From the NCBI GenBank assembly GCA_964630925.1, contig CAZVZK010000179.1, positions 1-19,586 of the forward strand: a stretch of DNA of 19,586 nucleotides, written 5' to 3'. The notes under the pieces were generated by a model. That model made no database searches. It was not told where the DNA came from and worked only from the letters and a program-made list of their open reading frames with translations. Made by a program: the position numbers and the translations under genes. This DNA is from RGDT01 sp964630925. Lineage in GTDB: Bacteria; Planctomycetota; Planctomycetia; Gemmatales; Gemmataceae. Below, piece after piece: positions 1 to 7,686 of the stretch (positions are counted from its first letter, which is position 1; the number at the start of each line of letters is the position of its first letter).

Positions 1-3000
1 CGCGTCGCCCCGCGCCAGGGCGGCCCGCGCCCGCAGGCGGCCCGCGGCCGCCGCCGGGCAGCCGCCCTCCGCCATCCGCGCCGCGAGGGCGCCGGCCTCG
101 TCGTGCCTGCCGCGGCGGATGAGCGACTCGCCGAGCATCAGCCAGGAGGGCGCGTAGGCGGGCCTGTCGCGGACGACGGCCCGCAGCTCGGCCTCCGCCC
201 CGGCGTGGTCGCCCGCCTCCAGCAGCACGGCGGCCAGGTTGTGCCGGGCCAAGTGGCCGGACACCCCCTCGTTGACGCTCGTGAAGTGCGCCCCCTCGGG
301 CCGGGCCATCACGTCGCGGAACCCCTCCGCCGCCTCCGCCAGCCGCCCCCGCCCCCACAGGAGGCCCGCCCGGCGGAAGCGGAGCTCGGCGTCCAGCGGG
401 AACGCGGCCAGCCCCCTCGCGCACGCGTCCCACGCGGCGCCGCCGTCCCCGAGCCGGCCGTTGCACTGGCACAGCAGCGCGAACGCCTTGCGCAGGTGCG
501 ACCCCTCGCCCCCCGACGCCGTCACGCAGCGCTCCAGGAGCGCCGCCGCCTCGGCGTCCCTGCCCACGTCGGCGTAGGTCATGCCGAGGTTGAAGAGGGT
601 GAAGGGGTGGCCCGGCATCTCGGCGAGCTCCCTCTCCAGGAGGCGCAGGTCGCGCTCCAGCTTGCGGCGCTGCCCCTCGGGCGAGGTGTCGTAGCCGGAG
701 TGGTCCACCCACAGCCCCGTGTGGCCCACCCTGCCGCCGGCCCGGACGATGGCGGGCAGGATCTGCTCGTGGATGCGGTGCTCGAACCGCAGGTGGGGCA
801 GGTTGCGGAAGAGCTTGACGTGGGTGACGCGGGTGTGCCCGTAGGGGTCGGACGGGTCCGCCGGCGGGCAGCGGACGGAGACGGTGTAGCCCAGCACGCC
901 GTCCTCGTGGGCCCCCTCCGCGAGCCCCCGCAGCGCCCCCCCGTTGGCCGCGTCGATGGTGTCGTCGGTGTCCATCCAGAAGACCCAGCGGCCACGGGCG
1001 TGCCGCAGCGACTCGTTCCGCGCCGCCGAGAAGTCGTCGACCCAGGTGAAGTGCGACACCCTGGCCCCGAGGGACGCGGCGATCCGCGGGGTGTCGTCGC
1101 GCGAGCCGGTGTCCACTACGACCATCTCGTCCACCCAGGGCCGGACGGACTCCAGCGCGGCGCGGATGGTGCGGGCGTTGTCGCGGGCGATCATGCACAG
1201 CGACAGGAGGATCCCCCCACGTGCGAGGCGGAGGCCCGGCCCGCCCCCCGACGCGAGCCGGAAGCCTTCCGCAGTTGAGGTCGGTGCCGGCGCCGGCGTG
1301 GGAGGGGCCGCGGGCGGCACGGGCGGCTGCGTGGCGGGGGCCGCCCACTTCTCGTCGTAGAGGCCCTGGTTGCGGGCCATCAGCGCCGCGAAGTCCACGC
1401 CGCTGCCGATGAACGTGCGCCCGCCGAAGTGGTGGACGAAGGAGTCGAGCGCGATCACGGCCCTGTACCCCGCCGCCAGCGCCCGGCGGCAGTAATCGTC
1501 GTCCTCGAAGCAGCCCACGCCGAACCGCTCGTCCAGCCCGCCCAACCCCTCCAGCACCTCGCCCCTGATGAGCAGGCAGAAGCCGACCAGCCGGTCCGTG
1601 TCCCGCGTGGCCGCGTCGTGGGCCTTGCCCCGGTCCCAGGCGAAGCCGTCCAGCTCGGACAGCTCGTCGTAGCCGGCCTCGACCCGCTGCTCGCCGCTGA
1701 CGTTGTTTGACACCGGCCCCACGAGGCCGACCCCCGGGTCGCGCCGCAGCACGTCCAGGAGCCGGCGCAGCCAGCCGGTGGTGACCACGGTGTCGTTGTT
1801 CAGCAGCAGCACCTGCCGGCCGGAGGAGGCGCGGATGCCCTGGTTGGCCGCCGCCGGGAAGCCCCGGTTTTCCGGGTTGCAGACGACCCTGGCCCCGGCC
1901 AGCGAGCGCAGGTAGTCCGGGGTGCCGTCGGACGAGCCGTTGTCCACGCACACCAGCTCGTACGGCTCGTCGGTGCGCGCCCGGATGCTGTCGACGCACA
2001 TCCGGGTGAAGGGCAGTTGGTTGTGTGTGATGAGGACGATGGAGGTCAGCCCGTAATCGGGCGGCGGGTCGGGGGCCGCCGAGGCCAGGAGCCCCCGCAG
2101 GTAGAACTCCTCGGCCTCGTCGGCCGGCAGGCCGCTGACGCGCAGCCCGGCAGCCCTGACCTCGCCGGGCCGCCCGGCGGCCGCCCACTCCGCGTGGCCG
2201 GGCCCCGGGAGGCGGCGCAGCCCCTCCAGCCGGTAGCCGGCCCGGTAGAAGAGCTTCTCGGCCTCGCGGCGGGTGAACAGGCGCAGGTGGTCGGGGGCCA
2301 GGGGGGCGGGCGGGGCGCAGGGCCAGGTGCCTTGGAGGAGGGCGGCCACGACGGCGTGGTGGCGGGCGTTGGCCAGCCCGGCCACCAGCCGGCCGCCGGG
2401 CGCCAGCCAGGCCCGCGCCCGGCCGAGGAGGCGGCCCGGGTCGCGGAAGACGTCCAGTCGGGGGCAGGCGATCACGTCGAAGGACGCGGCGGGGAAGTCC
2501 AGCGCCTCGGACTCGGGGTCCGCGTGGCGGGCCTCGTCCAGGCGCCCGCCCGCCCCGGCGGCCTCCCGGCCCGCGCGCTCGACGCCCACCACGGAGGCCC
2601 GCTGGCGGGCCTTCAGTGCGGCGCCTAGGCGGCCGTCGCCGCAGCCCAACACGAGGACGCGGCGGGCGGTGGACGGGATCAGGTCCAGCAGGGGGTCGGC
2701 GTCGGGCGCCCCCGCGGCGGGTCCCGCGCCTTGGGGGGCCGCGGCCGCCCGCCGGTGGAGGGGGGCCCACCCGGCGGCGACCTCGGCCCTGACCACCGCG
2801 TCCCGCTCGTCCAGGTGGGAGGGGCGGCGCGACGCGGCCTCCGCGCCGCCGCCCAGATGCGCCCCCTGGGTGGAGCCCCACGGGCGGCGGTCATTGGGGG
2901 GGTGGGGCGGGCAGAACGACCGGACCCCTTCCAGCCGCCAGGCCCGGGCGCACAGCTCGATGTCCTCGCCGTTGGCCGCGACGCCCGCCGGCGCCGCGAA

Positions 3001-3468
3001 CAGGTGCCGCACCCAGGCGGTCCTGAGGAACCAGGCGTGCCCGACCAGGTCCACCTCCACGGCGTCCTCGGACGGCTCGTGCCAGCCGTGCACCGTGCGG
3101 CCGCGGTAGGCGTCCCGCACCAGCCGCACCCCCGCCGAGCCCAGGATGCCCGGCGTCCGGGCCATCGTCCCCAGGCAGTTGGCGAACCACCCCGGCCCCG
3201 GGAGCGCGTCGTCGTCGAAGACGGCGACGTACTCCGTCGGCGCCGTCAGGGCCAGGGCGAAGCGGGCGTGGACGCCGGCGTTGTCCGAGCAGCTCACCAC
3301 GCGGGCGAAGGGCAGCGCCGCGATCTCCGCACGCAGGCGGGCGTCCGGCTCGTTGGCCCACAGCCAGACGGCCCGCGGCGACGCCGACTGGGCCCGGACG
3401 GCCTCGTACTGCGCCCGCAGCAGCGCGGGCCGGCGCCAGGCGGTCAGGATGGCGGTGATCTCACCCAT
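1..3468 (-). CDS. Multidomain glycosyltransferase: GT2, SAM methyltransferase, GT2, GT2, TPR (C-terminus beyond left edge)
   Basis: The reading frame is open for 1156 codons from the ATG at 3468 to the window edge with no stop, so the C-terminus is missing. Visible parts in order: a GT2-like domain (residues about 1-245) with a DDD metal-site motif at 85-87; a class I SAM methyltransferase (about 250-470) with the motif VLVLGCGDGRLG near 270; a second GT2 domain (about 473-710) opening LTSIVLITHNQL and carrying NNDT near 557-560; a Pro/Ala/Thr linker; a third GT2 domain (about 750-950) with MDTDD at 832-836; then TPR-like helical repeats (about 950-1156). The methyltransferase closely resembles the one in the gene at 4099-6429. 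The ATG overlaps the end of the FkbM gene by 8 bases, so the two are probably translationally coupled. Likely role: adding several sugars to a surface glycan in the cytoplasm or at the inner membrane. The acceptor and the sugars are unknown. Confidence 0.88.
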   Translation of the reverse strand, partial: MGEITAILTAWRRPALLRAQYEAVRAQSASPRAVWLWANEPDARLRAEIAALPFARVVSCSDNAGVHARFALALTAPTEYVAVFDDDALPGPGWFANCLGTMARTPGILGSAGVRLVRDAYRGRTVHGWHEPSEDAVEVDLVGHAWFLRTAWVRHLFAAPAGVAANGEDIELCARAWRLEGVRSFCPPHPPNDRRPWGSTQGAHLGGGAEAASRRPSHLDERDAVVRAEVAAGWAPLHRRAAAAPQGAGPAAGAPDADPLLDLIPSTARRVLVLGCGDGRLGAALKARQRASVVGVERAGREAAGAGGRLDEARHADPESEALDFPAASFDVIACPRLDVFRDPGRLLGRARAWLAPGGRLVAGLANARHHAVVAALLQGTWPCAPPAPLAPDHLRLFTRREAEKLFYRAGYRLEGLRRLPGPGHAEWAAAGRPGEVRAAGLRVSGLPADEAEEFYLRGLLASAAPDPPPDYGLTSIVLITHNQLPFTRMCVDSIRARTDEPYELVCVDNGSSDGTPDYLRSLAGARVVCNPENRGFPAAANQGIRASSGRQVLLLNNDTVVTTGWLRRLLDVLRRDPGVGLVGPVSNNVSGEQRVEAGYDELSELDGFAWDRGKAHDAATRDTDRLVGFCLLIRGEVLEGLGGLDERFGVGCFEDDDYCRRALAAGYRAVIALDSFVHHFGGRTFIGSGVDFAALMARNQGLYDEKWAAPATQPPVPPAAPPTPAPAPTSTAEGFRLASGGGPGLRLARGGILLSLCMIARDNARTIRAALESVRPWVDEMVVVDTGSRDDTPRIAASLGARVSHFTWVDDFSAARNESLRHARGRWVFWMDTDDTIDAANGGALRGLAEGAHEDGVLGYTVSVRCPPADPSDPYGHTRVTHVKLFRNLPHLRFEHRIHEQILPAIVRAGGRVGHTGLWVDHSGYDTSPEGQRRKLERDLRLLERELAEMPGHPFTLFNLGMTYADVGRDAEAAALLERCVTASGGEGSHLRKAFALLCQCNGRLGDGGAAWDACARGLAAFPLDAELRFRRAGLLWGRGRLAEAAEGFRDVMARPEGAHFTSVNEGVSGHLARHNLAAVLLEAGDHAGAEAELRAVVRDRPAYAPSWLMLGESLIRRGRHDEAGALAARMAEGGCPAAAAGRLRARAALARGDA

Positions 3469-4072
3469 CGGACGCCCCGCCGGGGGCCGGGACGTAGATG
3501 ACGTCGTAGTGGTGCCCGCGGCCGCGCTCGGCGTAGGCCCGCGCCCGCACGAGCCCGAGCCCGGCGAGGAAGGCGTCGACCTCGTCCTCGGTGCACCAGC
3601 CGCCGGCGTAGGGCACCGGCCGCACCTCCAGGTTCAGTGCCAGCACCCGGCCCGAGGCGAGCAGCCCGGCCGCCCCGCGCAGCATCCGCAGCTCCGCCCC
3701 CTCGATGTCCGCCCAGATCACCGCCCGCTCGAACGGGCCGTGCTCACGCTCCAGGCCGTCCAGGGTGCGCCCCGGCACGGCCTCCGTGGGGGCCAGGCGC
3801 GGCGGGGCGAACAGCCCCCACAGGTTGTCCACGGGGCTGGCGAAGAAGTCCAGGGCGGGCACGTCCTCGTCCCACGCGGCGCAGGGCAGGAGCAGGCCGG
3901 GGTACCCCGGCCGGCAGGCCTCGAACCGGGCGCGGCAGGGCTCCAGCCCGATCACGCGCACCCCGGGCCAGGTGGCCCTTGCCCAGGCGGCCTCCGACCC
4001 GGGCAGGCCCGGCCCCAGATCAAGGAACCAGTGCGGCGTTTGCCGGACCCACGCAGGCAGCTCCCAGGTCAT
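3461..4072 (-). CDS. FkbM-family SAM-dependent methyltransferase
   Basis: A 203-residue protein with a compact SAM-binding N-terminus (FLDLGPGLPGSEAAW near 16-30) and the FkbM-family hallmark ADIEGAELRMLRGA in the second half. FkbM-type enzymes O-methylate sugars or other small substrates and are frequent in polysaccharide and glycopeptide clusters. The ATG at 4072 is chosen because a GAGGGGG Shine-Dalgarno-like stretch lies about 5 bases upstream; a longer open frame exists but is only antisense-type readthrough. It starts 26 bp after the upstream CgeB/methyltransferase gene and its TGA overlaps the ATG of the next glycosyltransferase (ATGGGTGA), which indicates one operon. Likely job: methylating a sugar hydroxyl of the glycan built by its neighbours. 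The substrate cannot be inferred. Confidence 0.85.
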   Translation of the reverse strand: MTWELPAWVRQTPHWFLDLGPGLPGSEAAWARATWPGVRVIGLEPCRARFEACRPGYPGLLLPCAAWDEDVPALDFFASPVDNLWGLFAPPRLAPTEAVPGRTLDGLEREHGPFERAVIWADIEGAELRMLRGAAGLLASGRVLALNLEVRPVPYAGGWCTEDEVDAFLAGLGLVRARAYAERGRGHHYDVIYVPAPGGASDG

Positions 4073-4098
4073 CGTCACCCCCTCACCCGCGACGTGCC

Positions 4099-6429
4099 TC
4101 ACCACCTGCAGACGAGCTCGGCCGTCCGCGTCCCGGGCTGCTGGTACGCCCGGGTCCGCCGCCCCTTCGTGCGCTCGTCGATGGCCGAGCCGACGTCCAC
4201 GATCACCTGCCGCCGGGCCGGGCCAGCACGCTCCCAGTAGCGGTGGATGATCACCCCCGAGGCGGGCCCCGCCGACACCAGGATCGGCCGATCCACCCTG
4301 AGCAGTTGATCGACCAGGGCGTCGATGTCGAACGGCGTGGCGAACAGGTCGGCCGGCACGGCGAAGTCGCCGCCCTCGCTGGCCACGGTCACGGCCCCCG
4401 ACAGGTCCAGCAGCCGGAAGCGGCGGTAGTTCCAGTTGACGAAGACGTTGGAGAAGGTCAGCCGCTCCGGGGGCACACGCACCTGCTTCAAGTACCAGTC
4501 CCGCGCCGGCCCGTCGCAGCAGGAGTCGGAGATGCCCACGTGGTAGCCCTCGCCGTCGTAGCGCAGGGCGGCGTTGACGGCGTCGGCCAGCGCCGACGCG
4601 CCGCCGGCGTAGGCCCAGCCGTCGCCGCCCGCGACCGGCGTGCCCATGCAGACCGCACGCTCGCCGTCGGCGAAGCGGGCGAAGGCGAAGGGCGGCCCGG
4701 AGAAGTCGAACTGCTCGAAGTCGCGGATGAAGTCCTGGGTGAAACGCATCGGCCCGCCCCCGCACCCGCCGGAGGACAGGACGCGGGGGGCCGCCTGCGG
4801 GGCCGGCCCCTGGGAGCTCTGGGCATGGGCGTGGGCCTGGGCCGGGCGGGCCGGCTCCGCGACGGCCAGGAGCTGGTACGCGTAGAACTCCTCGGCCTCC
4901 TCGGGCGCAAGCCCCTCGATGCTCAGCCTGCCCACGCGCACCGCACCCGGCCTGCCCTGGGCCGCCCACCCCTCGTATCCCGGCCCCGGTACGGCCCCCG
5001 TCCGGAGGACCCGGAGGCCGGCCTGATGGAACAGGTCCTCGACGCCGCGCCGGGTGAAGAAGCGCAGGTGGGTGTGGTCGAGCAGCCCGGCGGCCTCGTA
5101 CGTCCAGCTGCCGGCCAGCAGGCCGGCGATGACCCCGTGGTGGCGGGCGTTGGGGATGCTGGCCACCACCACCCCGCCCGGCGCCAGCCAATCCCGGATG
5201 CGGCGCAGCACGAGCGCCGGCTCGCGCAGGTGTTCCAGCACGTCGCCGCAGATGACGGCGTCGAAGCCGCCGGGCGCGAAGCCCGGGTCCAGCTCCTCGA
5301 TGTCACCCGCCACCACTTGGTCCAGGCGCCGCCGGGCAGCGGCGGCGGCCCCGGGATCGTACTCGATGCCGGCCACGAAGGCCTGCTGCCGCGCCTTGAC
5401 CGCGGCGCCCAGCCGCCCCGCGCCGCAGCCGACGTCGAGGACCCGCCGCGCCGCCAGCGGCACCAGCGCCAGCAGCTCGGGGCGGTCCCACTCGAAGTAG
5501 CCGCCGTCCTGGGCTGGCTGGGCTTCGACGCCGGGCGCGGGCGGCGCCGGTGCGGCAGGCGGGCCTGCGGGGAGGGCTCGCGGTAGCCGGGCCGCGGCGG
5601 CCAGGATGGCCTCCATGCGGTGGCGGTAGGTGTGGCGGGCCAGCACCTCCTCCCGGCCGGCGGCGGCGATGCGCTCGCGGGCCGCGTCGCGGGCCAGGTA
5701 GAAGCGGGCCTTGTCGAGCAGCTCGTCCGCGCTCGCGTAGGTGGCCAGGTGGGTGCCGTCGCGGAACAGCTCGTCCTGGCCGTTGCCGTCCCGGCCGTCG
5801 CCCAGGGCGTTGGTCAGCAGCAGCGAGCCGCAGGCCAGGGCCTCGAAGACGCGCATGTTGAGGTCGTCGCGGATGCTGCGGTTGAACACCAGCCGCGACG
5901 CCGAGTACGCCCTGGCCATTTCCTCGAAGTAGAGGCGGGCGACGAGCATGTCGGGGAAATGACGTCGCAGCAGGCGCAACAGCCCCTCCCGCTCGCCGGG
6001 GAAGACGTTGCCGACGAAGCACAGGTCGGTGGCCTTGGGGAGGTCGTGCCTGCGGTGGACCCCCGGGTCGCAGGCCAGGGGCAGCCAGGTGGCGGAGGCG
6101 GCCCCCTCCCGGCGCAGACGCCCGGCCCCGTCGCGCTGGGCGGCGAAGACCAGGTCGGAGCCGAGGGCCGTGGAGAGGCACCGGCCGAAGTCGAGGTGGG
6201 TGTCGATGGCCCACCAGGCACGCGGCCGCAGCCCGGCCGGGAGGGGGTGCTCGATGCCGTCATCGACCCGCAGGTAGAGGTCGAAGCCGGAGGCGGGGAT
6301 GTGTTCGGCCTGGGAGGGGAGGAAGTGCCGCACGTCCGCGAGGCCTCGCAGGGCGCGCAGACAGTAGGCGCCGGTCGTCTCCGGGCGTGCCGTGTCGTCG
6401 TAGATGATGGCCACGCGGGGGGTGGACAT
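4099..6429 (-). CDS. Triple fusion: CgeB-like glycosyltransferase, SAM methyltransferase, GT-D-like glycosyltransferase
   Basis: A 776-residue protein starting MSTPRVAIIYDD; upstream open sequence is rejected because it is low-complexity Arg/Pro/Ala. Residues about 1-310 look like the CgeB/Glyco_trans_1_2 group (LNMRVFEALACGSLLLTN with the nucleotide-sugar Glu; FVGNVFPGERE earlier). Residues about 315-545 are a class I methyltransferase with VLDVGCGAGRLG near 330 and a DVLEHL motif. Residues 561-776 start with an internal Met (MRFTQDF) and contain ARFADGER near 584-591 and VDVGSAID near the end, resembling the GT-D fold family (DUF1792). The junction is in frame, but an independent start at 4749 cannot be excluded. 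The gene follows wecB by 103 bp and precedes the FkbM gene by 26 bp. Predicted role: two glycosyl transfers plus one methyl transfer on the same glycan. The CgeB-like and methyltransferase calls are firm; GT-D is moderate. Confidence 0.85.
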   Translation of the reverse strand: MSTPRVAIIYDDTARPETTGAYCLRALRGLADVRHFLPSQAEHIPASGFDLYLRVDDGIEHPLPAGLRPRAWWAIDTHLDFGRCLSTALGSDLVFAAQRDGAGRLRREGAASATWLPLACDPGVHRRHDLPKATDLCFVGNVFPGEREGLLRLLRRHFPDMLVARLYFEEMARAYSASRLVFNRSIRDDLNMRVFEALACGSLLLTNALGDGRDGNGQDELFRDGTHLATYASADELLDKARFYLARDAARERIAAAGREEVLARHTYRHRMEAILAAAARLPRALPAGPPAAPAPPAPGVEAQPAQDGGYFEWDRPELLALVPLAARRVLDVGCGAGRLGAAVKARQQAFVAGIEYDPGAAAAARRRLDQVVAGDIEELDPGFAPGGFDAVICGDVLEHLREPALVLRRIRDWLAPGGVVVASIPNARHHGVIAGLLAGSWTYEAAGLLDHTHLRFFTRRGVEDLFHQAGLRVLRTGAVPGPGYEGWAAQGRPGAVRVGRLSIEGLAPEEAEEFYAYQLLAVAEPARPAQAHAHAQSSQGPAPQAAPRVLSSGGCGGGPMRFTQDFIRDFEQFDFSGPPFAFARFADGERAVCMGTPVAGGDGWAYAGGASALADAVNAALRYDGEGYHVGISDSCCDGPARDWYLKQVRVPPERLTFSNVFVNWNYRRFRLLDLSGAVTVASEGGDFAVPADLFATPFDIDALVDQLLRVDRPILVSAGPASGVIIHRYWERAGPARRQVIVDVGSAIDERTKGRRTRAYQQPGTRTAELVCRW

Positions 6430-6532
6430 GGGGCTGCCCAGCAAGGACTCGTCCGGGGGTACTCTACGGGCCCGGCGGCCCGGCAGCCAGGCAGGGGGCG
6501 GGCAAGTCCGCGGCAGGCGGTGGCAGGCCGCG

Positions 6533-7654
6533 TCAGACCCCCACCCCCAGGAAGCGCGCCACCAGCCCGGCGATGCGCGGGCCGCTGGCGCCGTCCCCGA
6601 ACGGGCACGCCGGCCGCCCCCCCGCCGATGAGGCATCCGCCTCCGCGAGCAGGGCCCGCAGCCGCTCGGGGCCCCCCGCCAGCCTGGCGGCCCCGCAGGC
6701 CACCGCCTCCGGCCGCTCGGTGACGTCGCGCAGGACCAGCAGCGGCACGCCCAGCGCCGGCGCCTCCTCCTGCACGCCCCCCGAGTCCGACACCGCCAGC
6801 CAGCACCGGCCCAGCAGCCCCACGAAGTCCGGGTAGTCCAGCGGCGGCAGCAGGTGGACGCGCTCCCGGCCCCCCAGCAGCTCCTCCGCCGGCCCGCGCG
6901 CCTGCGGGTTGGGGTGGACCGGGAACAGCAGCTCCACGTCCGGGCGCGCCGCCACGAAGCCGGCCAGCACGCGGAGGTTCCCGGCCATCACCCCGCCGAA
7001 GCTCTCCCGCCTGTGCGTCGTCACGAGCAGCCGCCTGCGCCCCTCCGTCCGGGCCAGCAGACCCGCCAGGGCCGGGGAGACGGCGCCCCGCGCCAGCACC
7101 CCCCGCAGGGCGTCCACGACGGGGTTGCCCGTCACCCAGACGGCGCCCCCGGGCACCCCCTCGGCCAGGAGGGCTTCCCGGTTGCCGTGCGTGGGCGCGA
7201 AGTGCAGCGCGGCCAGCCGGGTGATGAGCCTCCGGTTCATCTCCTCGGGGAACGGCCGCCGGGGGTCGCCCGAGCGCAGCCCCGCCTCGACGTGGCCGAC
7301 GTCGATGCCCCGGTAGAACGCCGCCAGGGCCCCGGCCAGCGCCGTGGACGTGTCCCCCTGCACCAGGACCAGCCCCGGCGTCTCCGCGGCCAGCACCGGC
7401 TCCAGGGCGGCCAGCGCCCGTGAGGTGAATTCGGCCGGCGTCTGGCCCGGCCGCATCAGGGCCAGGTCGTGGCCCGGCCTCAGCCCGAAGAGGGCCAACA
7501 CGGGGGGTAGGAGGTCGGCCTGCTGGCCCGTGGAGACGAGCACGCTCCGCAGCCCGGCGACGCCAGCCAGCGCGGACAGCACCGGCGCCAACTTGATCAC
7601 CTCGGGCCGCGTGCCGAGGACGGTCAGGACGGTCTTCGGGGCAGGCTGGGACAT
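6533..7654 (-). CDS. wecB: UDP-N-acetylglucosamine 2-epimerase (non-hydrolysing)
   Basis: A 373-residue protein, the usual length for the family, converting UDP-GlcNAc to UDP-ManNAc in the cytoplasm. Motifs are well conserved: GTRPEVIKLAPV at 14-25, QGDTSTALAGAL near 99-110, HVEAGLRS, PFPEEMNRR, TTHRRESFG, and the SDSGGVQEEAPALG...RDVTERPE block that binds the uracil nucleotide. The ATG at 7654 lies 32 bp after the stop of the TPR/GT4 fusion, with no strong Shine-Dalgarno sequence. No UDP-ManNAc dehydrogenase (wecC) is visible here, so the product is either used as ManNAc or oxidised by an enzyme encoded elsewhere. The context suggests it supplies a sugar nucleotide to the flanking glycosyltransferases. 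Confidence 0.95.
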   Translation of the reverse strand: MSQPAPKTVLTVLGTRPEVIKLAPVLSALAGVAGLRSVLVSTGQQADLLPPVLALFGLRPGHDLALMRPGQTPAEFTSRALAALEPVLAAETPGLVLVQGDTSTALAGALAAFYRGIDVGHVEAGLRSGDPRRPFPEEMNRRLITRLAALHFAPTHGNREALLAEGVPGGAVWVTGNPVVDALRGVLARGAVSPALAGLLARTEGRRRLLVTTHRRESFGGVMAGNLRVLAGFVAARPDVELLFPVHPNPQARGPAEELLGGRERVHLLPPLDYPDFVGLLGRCWLAVSDSGGVQEEAPALGVPLLVLRDVTERPEAVACGAARLAGGPERLRALLAEADASSAGGRPACPFGDGASGPRIAGLVARFLGVGV

Positions 7655-7686
7655 GGGAGGCCCGGTGATCCGCGATTGTCAAGTGG

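Noticed and set aside
103..1278. Long plus-strand open frame opposite the multi-GT protein
   Set aside because: Low-complexity Arg/Pro/Ala/Gly composition, in register with the strong minus-strand coding frame; an artefact of high GC at third positions.
4099..4749. Separate gene for the GT-D-like domain
   Set aside because: It is in the same frame as the upstream methyltransferase with no stop between, so a fusion is simpler; an internal start remains possible.
3637..5586. 649-codon plus-strand open frame
   Set aside because: Antisense to the FkbM and CgeB-fusion genes, no recognisable domain, Arg/Pro-rich.
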